DNA of 64,000 nucleotides from Onthophagus taurus (Eukaryota > Arthropoda > Insecta > Coleoptera > Scarabaeidae). The stretch is from contig NC_091966.1 in the NCBI RefSeq assembly GCF_036711975.1, positions 33,797,501-33,861,500 on the forward strand, read 5' to 3'. This document shows, piece by piece, positions 44,301-55,500 of this stretch. The position numbers were made by a program, and so were the translations under genes. Within the stretch, counting starts at the first letter, position 1. Each line of letters opens with the position of its first letter. The notes under the pieces were generated by a model. That model searched no databases. It had not been told where the DNA came from and saw only the letters and a program-made list of their open reading frames with translations.

Positions 44301-47300
44301 ATGGCTATTTTGAGTTAAAATATCAATTTGACTCATTGATTAGACTCATTTCATAATTTGCTGCGATATTTATATGAATAATAACTATCAAATAACTATT
44401 CAAATTCCATTTCTTACAGAGTATTTGATGCACTCATTTATTGTTTCTAATAATTCTGATCAGTTAATTCTTGATCATCAATACTTCGCGACGGATGCAT
44501 TGTACTAGTATACCGTATTCTAAGGAAGTTCCTAAAAACGGGCTCCAAAACTAACAAGGAAATACTTGAACCATAATTATTAAATTCGATAATTAATATT
44601 TGTTTTGCACTTGAGAGTCCTTTTAAAAAGATAACCAGCCATTATTACTAATTTGATTTTCTTTAATAACCTAGATCACCTTCCTAGAGATTAACTTATA
44701 TTTACACATCTGACACAAGTGATAACGTTACATTCAATGAGACTACGTTACATCTAGTATTAATACATAGCATACTGATGCGTGTGCTAAATATAAAATA
44801 ACCACCAATAAATTACAAAGACAATAAACAGAAATTAAACGCAAAAAAAATATTTGTTTTATGTGGTCATTCAGGTTCAAAGTCATCCAGGTTACTGTTA
44901 TAGATAGAAGTGTAATTGATTTTAGACTCAAGTTCGACAGGTTATTTATAAAATTACAAAATAACAGTAAATAAGGAAATTAGATTCAAAACATATCAAT
45001 CATTATTAACTTTTTATGTAATCTTCGTTCAATAAGAATTTGGAAGGAGGAGTGTAAAGGTTTCGGAAGATTAAGGTTGTAAGGGTAAAGTTTTAAATTA
45101 GGTTGAGTTAGGCACTTTTTAAGACCTGATAAAAAATAGACTAATATTCAACTTACCAGTTATGTTTCCCAAGAAAATATATAAAAACAATAATACTCCG
45201 AAGATACGTAATAAGTGGGACCGGTATATATAACTTAAATCGAAAATTACATAAGTCGAGTATTGCCAGGTTTGAGGAAAAATTAGTGTAATTACAACTT
45301 ACAACACAATGTGAACACATCTATTTATAAACATATTTATAGAATCTTATGAAACAACAAAAAAATAATAAACTAGATATTGATAGCAATTCAAATTTGA
45401 CGATTTTGTTAAATCGGAGATGTAGTTTGGTGATATAGTTCGTTTTCTTCCCTCGTAGAATTTCTTGATAACAAACATTGCCGACATTGTGGCCTCTTCG
45501 TTATAACTTGTTTCTTCTAAAATCGTTATGCCAGTTTCTTTGGAATTATATTCTTCGGCCAATTTTAGTTGGCACTTTTTTCGGTTGTATTCAATATCAC
45601 CTTCTTTGTAATAAGTTCTTTCTTACTAGTTGTTCTTTCTAATCAGCTTGTCAAGAGTAAGTTCCTCATCTTGTGAGTCCAAGAAATATCTTTACTATCA
45701 ACTTCAAAATCTATTCCCTAAACATCAACGAAGGTATTAGTTTACAATCGTTAGCAGCTTGGTTTCCACCAATTATAGTTATTAACCGATCTGGAATAGT
45801 TATGACTCCTGAAAATATTCTTTATGGCATGAATTATAATGAATATATATTAATCATTATTTATATTAAATGGTATCTGTGTGTAAATATCTGCACCAGA
45901 TCCTTTGCTTGGTCTATATATATCATCAGTGATCTGCCTCTTAACCTTTTGAATTTAAGCATACGGCGTAGTTCTTCTAGAATTAATGCATTAGTGTGAT
46001 AGATAGTCCAAGGTATTCTCAATATTCTTCGGAAACATATCATTTCAAAAGCTGCAATCATTTTGTTTTAGTTCCTTTGCGGATACTGCGATCTTTCCAG
46101 ATTTTAGCCAGTTTGCCCAAAGTCTTCCATGCCATTCCGATTCTTTTCTTTATTGTTTGTTCTGAGCCGCTCCTATTTGTTATTTTCATGCCCAAATAGA
46201 TCATCTTATCCTTAACATCTATGTCATGGATTAGATACAATGGTCAAGATACTATACCCGCCTGGTCTATAATCATCAAGTGGTTTTTAAATCTATTCAG
46301 TCGCAGTCCGTACTCATCATCCTTTCCTGTTTAGTAATATTTTGCCTGCGTGATTTATTAGAGCAATAGTTGTATAGTTAATCATTACATGTTATTGTAA
46401 ACAAATTAAATAAGTTATTTAAGAGAAACGTTAAGAAATGGCAAAATAAGTTATGAAGAAAAGATGAATTTAAGTAAAATGACTTTTATTTGTGTTAAAC
46501 ACCAACATGATATTCTCTATGCAGTGAATTTCGCTTAAAATGCAATATACAAAAATATATTTCCATAGAAACTAGGCCATATTTACTTGCTTTGTCCCAC
46601 ATAAAATGCAACACGTCTGAATGTTTCTAGTTCTAGGTCTAATGTTAGTTCTAGTGACAGCCGTCATGAGAGACGTGCGGCTAAACCCGAATGTTTCTAG
46701 TTCTAAGTCTAGTGTTCTTATCATAAGGACGTCACCTTTTTCCAAGCAAAATTTTTCCTTTGCAAAACTACCCAATTCCCGTACTATTGAGCTATGCTGC
46801 ATTTTATGTGGGACAGCACAACTGCATAGTAGTTTCGTAATTATGGTTATTGCATTCATATATTGCGAGTTATATGAAATTCCCGGTATGTATATCTTGT
46901 AACTGACAGAAAAATTACATTTTCAAAATTACATTTCAATCTTTAGAGACGTTTTTTTACAAGGAATTTTGTTAACAGTTCGTTTTGATACCTTAATAAA
47001 AAAATTAGATAATTATTGCCTCATTCTCACTTAGAAACAAGTTAAATATGGCATTTTGATTTATATTAAACGTCAAAATGACATTTTAAATTGACTTTTT
47101 TAAAAACGTCAACATGACATTTAAAACGTCAAAATGATATTTGAATCTTTATAATCGATATTTTAAGTGTTCGTATAATTAAATATGGTTTTATTATTTA
47201 TGTTTTATTTTACATTTCATTTTATTGCAGTTGTAATTTATTTGAATGTTAAGTTGACCTTAAACTTAACCTTATATGTAAAATTTTTAAATAAATCGAA

Positions 47301-49017
47301 AAAAACACTAAAAATAACGTTTAAAATAATTCAAAAGATACAAAAGGTATTTGTAACACTACTCATAAACAATTAAACTCTATCACCCGTACGTGCCTAT
47401 AATATCACGACATTTTTTAAGTTTTTAACAGTTTTTGAATAAATAGCTTTCTAACAATAGGTTTATAGTGTGTTTTCATAAACGTTGTTATATAATACTA
47501 CAATTTTATTTTACTACTTCTTTAGAATTTTTTTTACTACTCCTTTCAATTTCTTTTTTATTATTTTTTTAATTCCTTTTATTACTTCTTTTATATTTTT
47601 TTTACAATTTTTTTTTGTTATCATCTTTTTTCCAACTTTTTACGACATAAATTCGGTCGAAAGGTTACCAGAGCGTATTTATTATTGACCGATTGACGTA
47701 GGTACAACTGCAACTTTCTCGTCGAAATTGACGTCCGTCCCGTTTCGTACCGTTTTCAATCGGTCGTTTCACATTTTTTCTACCACGTTCGAAAAGATTT
47801 TATTCTGGTCGCACAAACGATTGACCTTACTAATTTTTTTTATCTTCTACCTTAATCGAAACTTCCGCAAAAACCTTTTAATCACGTACAAAATACAATG
47901 AAAACAAAAAGAACTTCCTGAATATTTCTTTTTGTACTATTCAAATTTTTCTCTTTTTTTTAGAACGCCTTAGATTTAAGCGCACCCGCCAGTGATGTCT
48001 TATTAAAATCGAGAAATAGCAGTTGGTTCCAACTAAGCGGTCATCCGGATAGTTTAGCCCCAGCGGGACCTGGAACTGTTTGGAAGAAACGCAGCGGAGA
48101 TCCGAGTGACACAGAAAGATACGTTTATGAAGAATTAAGCAAAGATCCGAGCCTGAGGGATATAGCACCAAGATATTTCCGCGAAGTTGAATATAAAGGA
48201 GAGAGATTTATTGAGTTGCAAGATTTATTAAGCGGATTTCAAGTAAGAAATACAACATAAAATTGTTATAATTATCATACTAATACATTTTCTTTCCAGG
48301 ACCCTTATGTAATCGACATAAAAATGGGTACAAGAACATTCTTAGAATGTGAAGTTGAAAAAACCAACGCTCGCAACGATTTATATAAAAAAATGATAGC
48401 AATTGACCCAAATGGTCCATCCAAAGAAGAACACCAATTAAAAGCAGTTACGAAATTACGTTACATGCAATTTCGTGAGAATCAATCGTCAACGAGAAGT
48501 CACGGATTTCGTATTGACGCGATGAAATGTCGCGGATCACCCCCAGTAACTAATTTAAAGACTATTAAATCACCCGAAGATATTGCAAGGACGATGGATA
48601 CGTTTCTCGGTGGCAAAAGTGAAGTGAAACGACGACTTTTAGATCGATTGAGAGAGATTCGAATGAAAATTGAACAATCAGATTATTTTAAACGTCACGA
48701 AGTTATTGGTAGTAGTTTATTTATGATTTATGATGATCATAAAATCGGGGCTTGGTTAATTGATTTTGCGAAAACGAATAAATTGGATGAAGGGAAAACG
48801 GTTGATCATAGAACACCGTGGAAACTTGGAAATCGCGAAGAAGGATTATTATATGGATTTGATCACTTAATAAATGTAAGATTAATTAATTAATTTATAA
48901 TAAAACGATTATTTTAATTGCTTTTTTTTGTTATAGATTATCGAAAATGTTCAATGCTTGGAAAATAAGAACAATGGAACCATGTCGAAACCTTTAACGG
49001 TTTCAGTTACTTCTTGA
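41349..49017 (+). CDS. Inositol-trisphosphate 3-kinase
   Basis: Exons 41349-41468, 42089-42277, 47964-48242, 48300-48875 and 48937-49017 are all joined in phase 0 and give about 414 aa. The kinase core is unmistakable: SWFQLSGHPDSL, ELQDLLSGFQDPYVIDIKMG (the PxxxDxKxG motif, D202 and K204), RYMQFRE, GFRID, HEVIGSSLFMIYD, WLIDFAKT (metal-binding D351) and GNREEGLLYGFDHLI. It phosphorylates Ins(1,4,5)P3 to Ins(1,3,4,5)P4 in the cytosol and so tunes calcium release. The vertebrate calmodulin-binding helix that normally abuts WxQLAGH is not visible; a basic amphipathic TAFKLWKKNQ in exon 2 might serve instead (inference). Exon 2 also has an Asn/Lys-rich stretch. Several ATGs are possible at the start; 41349 (MCVSQS) is chosen, and VMVPAI inside is an alternative. 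AATAAA at 49313 fits a 3' UTR of about 300 nt. Drosophila has IP3K1 and IP3K2; I cannot assign which. Confidence 0.93.
45347..45660 (-). other. Unrecognised acidic/basic open frame
   Basis: The frame 45562-45347 reads MAEEYNSKETGITILEETS and TMSAMFVIKKFYEGRKRTI. Sequence upstream on the same strand (near 45650-45565, with stops) adds EELTLDKLIRKNN and EGDIEYNRKKCQLKLAEEY. The composition is protein-like (charged, low in F/L/N runs), unlike most chance frames here. It lies 3' of the RT fragment at 45861-46330 on the same strand. It could be a separate element's ORF or a decayed host gene. I do not recognise the family. Confidence 0.3.
45861..46330 (-). mobile_element. Non-LTR retrotransposon RT C-terminal fragment
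   Basis: - strand: KMIYLGMKITNRSGSEQTIK, RIGMAWKTLGKLAKIWKDR (46200-46070), then IAAFEMICFRRILRIPWTIY and TNALILEELRRML, and RGRSLMIYIDQAKDL ending near 45880. This is the typical thumb and tail of the 'WKDR...FEMWCWRRMLRIPWT' type of endonuclease-RT. It is truncated 5', frameshifted, and sits antisense in the IP3-kinase intron. Confidence 0.88.
46591..46818. mobile_element. Hairpin element carrying the CTAGAACTAGAAAC repeat
   Basis: The outer arms TTTGTCCCACATAAAATGCA (46591) and TGCATTTTATGTGGGACA (ending near 46816) are inverted repeats. Inside are two copies of GAATGTTTCTAGTTCTAGG separated by a GCCGTCATGAGAGACG segment. The same core makes up the tandem repeat at 28621-29062. A small non-autonomous element is the likely source; no coding capacity. 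Confidence 0.65.
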
Positions 49018-49312
49018 ACTCGCTTAATTAAGAAAATTGTATACAAAAAGAATCCCTCTCCCTCTGTTGGAAGCAGAAATGAGAATTTGATTAAATTAAC
49101 AACTTTTTTGAAGAAAGAATTTTGAGTGTTTGGTCCGGATCGAAGATGTGCGCTTGATTTTTTTTAAAGACAAGAGTTTTGGTTTTTTTGACTGATACGG
49201 AAAACAGTTTGAGCATCCTATCTAGTCATTCCCCCCTGATAAGTCTTAATCTAGGTACTTAAGTATTTAATTAGAATTAAGAAGCGTATTATTAATATTG
49301 TATTTTTTGTAT

Positions 49313-49318
49313 AATAAA
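49313..49318 (+). promoter_or_regulatory. Polyadenylation signal AATAAA, IP3 3-kinase
   Basis: AATAAA lies 296 nt after the stop codon, followed by a T-rich stretch and then, 275 bp later, the DCAF15 start codon in the same orientation. Confidence 0.6.
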
Positions 49319-49593
49319 ACATTTCATTTTATTCGTATTTCTTTTAATTAATTAAATTAAGGTTAATTATTTTTTTAATGTCAAAAGAAAATGTCGGTAA
49401 AACAGGTAGTGGGAATTTCAAAAAGGATTATTTATAAATTGAAATTAAAATCGCGATAATAACACAAAAACATTGGTATTTTATTAATTAATAATAACAA
49501 GAAAATGAGATATTAAATAAGATTTAAACGAAATTAAAAAGTTATTGAAAAAAAGTTGTTGATGTGAAATGGACCAAACAATCTAAAAACAAC

Positions 49594-52500
49594 ATGGCGG
49601 CGTCATCTCTTTACGAGGACGATACTTCTGATTCAAATTTATCCCAGGATGGAATACAAAGTTCCTTCGATAGTCTGGATTTGCAAGACAGCGAAAGAGA
49701 TTTCAATGTTCACACAACCGGCGCGCAAAAAAATCTCAATCTGATTCATAAGTTGAACTTGAGGCAGGTAAGTTCGGTTCTAACCTCAAAAGTGGCGATT
49801 TAAACTTTCGTAAACGTAAACAAATTATTTAAATTGAAATTGTTGTGATGATTTTGTGTAGATTTACGGTCGTGTTACTAGAAATCCTAGAGCGAAAACG
49901 GAAAAATTAGTATCAGAGATCCATTCTCAATGTAAATTCCAACTTAGTAAGCTCATAGAGCCCGAAGCTTTGTAAGTTTTTTTATTTTATTACAATAATT
50001 TTAAGTTGTTTGATTTTTTTTTGTAGAAATCATATTTTTATGGGATTTACATTATGCGGTCAGTATGTTGTTAGTTTTATGGAGAAATACGTAGAGGGTA
50101 GATTAATTCTTCTTCCCGATCCTGAATACGAATTATATATATGGAGGTTTGTACCTGGGAAAAGGTTAAGACTGGTTGCAAAATACCCTATTTTTAAATT
50201 GTTACAAGGACAATGTGTACTCAGAGAAATCGTATTTATGCAGTTCCCAACTGATCCATTTCGATTAATTTGTTATGGATCTGGATCTTATAGTATGTAT
50301 GTAATATTAACAACAAAAAAGATGATTCTTAGTTAAAGAAAATCGAATTATAGGTTATTATATTTTTTAGGATTGATACAACAATGGCTTTTTTAACAAT
50401 TTTAACATTACCTAGTCCAGATAATTGCAAATATTGTAAATTAAATAGTAAGTAGACAACCAAATACAGTTTCACTATAACTATTTATATACTCAGTGGC
50501 ATAAAAAAAGCATCACCTAAAATGATAACCAGTTTCAAACTGCAATAACTTTTGAACGTATTGATTGATTTGAATAAGGTTTTTTTTTTATTTGAAAGGT
50601 CTACCCTTTGCCTTCACCATTTTGGCGCTCTTCAATTTCGACAATTGTGAATACACTCATACCTCTATATACAGCTCTTCTTTATACAGTTATTTGCTAT
50701 AACGGCGTTTTTAATTTATGCGAAGGTTTCGATTTACGGGCAAACTTCGGTAAATCTCCTATTTCGCGTGAATCGTCAGAACTCGTAGCAGTCACACGTA
50801 GGTGCGTTTCAGTTGCCTCTTGGACAATAAAGTACAATCCTATAGTAACTTTAAAGTAGGTGGAATTGTTTATTTGAATCTTTGTTTTTGGTTATTAAGT
50901 GTATATTTATGTTATAACTTGTAGGTAAGTACTGCTTCTTGATTAATTGATCTTTGATGTAAGTCTTGGGCTTTATTCGAATAAACCTTTTTATTAAATT
51001 TTTATAAAAATATTGTTATGCACTAAATTGGTGTGAATCCATTTTGTAGAGAACATGAGTACCAGTGGAATAAAAAAAAGAAACCAAAAAGCTATCTCCT
51101 TACAAACAAAACTTGAAGTACTTCATATACTATCGATATTTGTAACGCTTTTAGACTTCCCAAATCTATAGTTCCAACAATTCGAAAGGATAAAGAAAAA
51201 AATAAACTACGTTCACATTCTGCTGCTCAAGTGTGTCTAAATTAACATATAAGTGATAAACTGGAACAGTTATTGATGATGTGGATTGAAGACAACAATT
51301 AACGAAAAATGGTAATGCGTCAAATGAATATACAGGTAGCCCTCGGTTTACGCTGACTAAATTTACGCTGTTTCACAATTACGCCGCTACAATTTGCTGT
51401 GTGAATCCCCGATGTCTCGATTGGTCTTTTCCCCTATACTGGACAAACACGCCTTAATGTCTGTAGTACTTAAAACTTGCCTCCATCGAGTGTTACTACA
51501 ATTATGAAAAATATAGATAAAATTAAACACTCTGCTCAACAGTCTACAGCACTAAATGTTAAACATGTAAGTTATAGGAGAGGTAAAATTTATGTTATGG
51601 GTTCAAACAAATATTCCATTTACTCAAGCTGCTACAACAGAAAAAACAAAATCAATTTTTAATAATCTTAAGGAAACAGATGGAGGTGAGGAAACATTTT
51701 TGGGAAGCAAGGGTTGGTTTATGAGGTTTAAATCCCGAACTGTCATAGTGTGAAATTATAGGGTGAAGTGCAGAAGGCAATTATTCTCTAAAGTTAATCT
51801 TCAACGTTGATGAGATAGGTCTTTATTAGAAGATTATTAGAATTACCACCAATAACTTTTTTTTCTGGTGAAGAGCTGCTCCAGGTTTTAAAGTTGCGAA
51901 AGATAAAATAACTCTTGCTGGGAGCGAATGTTTCAGGAACTTTGAAACTTAAACCGATGTTAGTGTACCATTAAGAGGCACCACGTGCTTTAAAGGGTCA
52001 CAATAAAGACATGATACATGATAGTTTACTGGAAATGGAACACAAGCTGTTGCTATTTTGACATATTGGTATACAAATTATTTTTGCAAAAATAAATTAA
52101 CACCCAAGGCACTTCTATTGGACAATGCTAAAGGATATCCTCAAAACTTGGTCGAAAATATAACACCATTGGCTGTCACAGTTGTTTGATCAGGGGGTTA
52201 TTGAAACCTTTAAGGCATACCATCTCCGCAATACTTACTTGGAAATAGTGAGAGTTTTGAACACTTCAGATAAAACAGTCAAAAAACTATTGGCGGTCTT
52301 TCGGTATTTTAAAATGCATTAATAATGTAAAGTCGTCTTGGGATGAAGTGTTTATATGTAGTTTAGCGTCAACTTCTGCCAACATTAATGCACGATTTTG
52401 AAGAAGTACCATAACATCTTGTGTTATCATGATTGCAGGTGATTTGGGAGTGAAAATTGTTACTGCTCAAGATGTCACAGAACATTTAGAGGTCTAAGAT

Positions 52501-55500
52501 CAACCACTCTCAAATGAAGACCTAGAAGAATTATACAAAGAATTGTATCGTGAACAGTTAGAGGATGAAGATAACGAAGAACCAAAAAAATTCCGAAATT
52601 CCAAAAGTGATTAAAACGGCCGATCTAAAGGGTATCCTTTCAACTAGGAAAAGTTTGAGTGATGAACTCAAATGTGTTAATGTAAAAAGAGGCATTATCG
52701 CATCCATTCGACCATATATTCTCAATGAAAGAAACCAAAAGTAAAAGCAATGAACGCTGGATACTTTCTTCCAAAAAATATAAGACATCAAAAATTAAAA
52801 AAAAAAATTCAAAAAGCGGCATTACTTGCACTACGTTAAGATAAAATGTGAAGCAGCTAGCGCAGATACCGATGCAGCCCTGGCGTAACCAAACGCGTTG
52901 ATGGTAATTATTGAAAGAGGGAAACAGCCCTATATTGGAAGAGGATGCCTGATAGAACTTCTCTTTCTAAGAACGAAAAAGCTGCATAAGGATTTAAAGC
53001 ATCTAACGACCGATTGACGTTGCTACTTGGTGCAAATGCAGCTGGAGATTTTAAACTGAAACCATTTTTAATATATAAGTCCGAAAATCCAAGGGCTTTA
53101 AAAGGAATAAATATGAGTAGATTACCCGTTATTTGTAAGTCTAATAAAAAACTGGGATGACAAAATTCCTATTCCAGGATTGGTTCAATAATCACTTTTG
53201 TTGTGACGAAAAATAATACCTGCGGAAATCTAATTTGGACATCGCATTAATTTATCACAACTAGCTGAAGATGTGAAAATTGAATATCTACTTAAAAATA
53301 CACAGCCCTGATTCAGCCAATGGATCAGGGAGTAATAGCGACATTCAAGGCCCGTTATTTGTGTAAAACTTTTCGAAAACTTATAAAAGAAACTAATAGA
53401 AAAAAAGTAATATTAAAGATGCTGTGGACAATATTGGCAAATCGAGCTTAGAAAAAAATTTTACCAGATTGTGTTACTCCTGCAACTAGCAACAGTAGTT
53501 CTGAACTCATTCTTCCAGAAACCAGACAAAACATATTAATTCATTTTGTGGATCCTTGTTATCAATATGTATAAATATGAAAAAGTCATAGTCAAGCATA
53601 TTAAGTTTGGCAAAAGAAGTTGGTTCTCAGGACTTAGATGAAGATGATATCGTCAATTTGTTGGATGCTGATCGTCAACCACTTTCAAACGATGAGATAA
53701 TTGAATTAGCTGAGAACGAAATGGTGGAAGAGGAAGAAACAGTTGAGTATTTAACAATCCGACAATTAACTTTAAAAGATTTATCCAGTGCACTTACGCA
53801 TGTGGTGTTAACTCAGTTATAAGTTGCTACCAAGAGTTGAAAAAAGAAAAGGAGAACGATGCAAAACAACAAACCTTAGAAAAAATGTTCAATGTTGGTC
53901 TTCAAACGACAATGGAAACCGAGGTTGATCCCTCATCCTTCGATGCATACTTCGAATCAGGTTTTGAATTTCATTTTTGGGGAGTCTGGTTCTACTCTTC
54001 TATTCGCAGATCATCTAGCGTTTGTATAGCGGCACCACGTCCTCTAACTCGTCTTCCTAGCATATCCCATATGTGTACTATGGGGTTTAAATTATGGCTA
54101 CGTGTAGGTCATTCCATTCTGCTGATATCCAAATCATCCAGGTATTGGAAACTCTCTCGCGACCATGTGGAGAGTACAAGCCGAATCTCAAACTCGTCTG
54201 AGAACAGTACGTTTCTCCACTCCGCATTGGTCCACTGAACATGATCTCGTTCAAATCTCCTACTTGCTGTATGTGCAATCACGTTCCCCCGACGTACTTG
54301 CTCCAGATGATTTCTTATCTCAACTGTTGTGGTATGTCGATTTCGTAACACAGTCGTTACCATATATTGATCATCACGGGGGTATGTGGTGCGTTTTGTT
54401 CCTAACCCATGTCGTCTGATGAAGGTGCCAGACTGGCGAATTCTTTGAATGGCGCGACAAACCGTACTCTGTATCGCGTCAAAAACACGAGTGATGCGTC
54501 TATCTTCCACCAAAGCCACTGCCTGAGCAATTTCTGCAAGAATTAAAGGCATATTTCTTGTCTAGTTGTGTCAGTCAATGACGTTAATGACACAAAACGT
54601 CAGTGAAATGTTTTTGTCCATTTTCATGGCTTGCTTTAATTTCTGATGGCACTCCGAAGAAGCTGCATTAACTTGAACAAAAAACAGAAGTGATCAGAAG
54701 TGAACAGACGAGACTAGTAGTAAAATTAATTTCTTTTGTCATTATCGTTATTCACCATTGCCGAAATGGAAGAGTGCCAAAATGGCAAAGAAATATTGGC
54801 AAAGGGTAGACCTTTCAAATAAAAAAAACCTTATTCAAATCGAGCAATACCTTCAAAAGTTATAGCAGTTTGAGTTCATTTTAGGTAATGCGTTTTGTAT
54901 GCCACTGAGTGTATTTGGATAAAAAATAACTTTCTTTTTAGATAAATTTGAACAAGGATGGTGTCTTCGCCATGGTTTTATGATGCATTACTCCTTCTCA
55001 TTAAACCAATCCTATACTCAAGGACATTCTCCGTTTGACCCACACATTTCCCTCGCGTATCCAGACCATTTTGTGATAAATACAGGTGCGAACATTCACA
55101 TATTAAATGTGCAATGTGCCGAACCACCAAAACCTAATTTTATTCCGCCCGTATTGGAAAAAGAATGCGATAAAAACCCCACGAATACATTCGCTGATAA
55201 TGCAAGTGAAGCTTCCGAAATTAGTATAGATAATTTTAGTACAAACAGTACGATTGATGCTATATTAGAAGATTTCAATGAGTATGATATAGAAAGTTCT
55301 GAATGTAATCGACCTTTTCATGAATTAAACATTAGTTGTGAACCGTTAAATGTGACAGGTAAGAGTTATCATAACACGTTGGTGCAAAATAATATAGTTG
55401 ATGTGCGCGTAAAACGATTTCAAAGTTCGAATATAAAAAATGAAAAACCTAAAGTTATTGATAAAAAAGTTGCGGAAAAAGCGTACGAGTTTACCGAGGA

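Larger units (their letters stand above)
42278..47963. other. IP3-kinase intron 2 (5.7 kb)
   Basis: AT-rich intron holding one RT fragment (45861-46330), one unrecognised minus-strand frame (45347-45660) and one hairpin element (46591-46818). The last 270 bp (47690-47870) are richer in CpG (CGTCCGTCCCGTTTCGTACC) and lie just before the kinase-domain exon, so they could host an internal promoter for a short isoform. I see nothing else recognisable. Confidence 0.4.
50490..54911 (-). mobile_element. Tc1-like element filling DCAF15 intron 4
   Basis: The ends are inverted repeats of about 160 bp, beginning TACTCAGTGGCATA on the left and CACTCAGTGGCATA on the right complement. They share ACCTAAAATGA, ATTTGAATAAGGTTTTT and GAAAGGTCTACCCTTTGCC. 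TA dinucleotides flank both ends (50488-50489 and 54912-54913), as expected for Tc1/mariner. The transposase lies on the - strand near the right end (53990-54552) and is defective. The interior holds two pogo-like copies. The element occupies almost the whole intron: it starts 43 bp after exon 4 and ends 31 bp before exon 5. Confidence 0.9.

Noticed and set aside
46621-46902. 93-codon + strand frame
   Set aside because: It begins inside the CTAGAACTAGAAAC hairpin repeat; the repeat, not coding constraint, explains the open frame.
47485-47688. Open frame of 67 codons rich in Phe
   Set aside because: Pure T-rich low-complexity translation (long FF runs) with no start context or domain.
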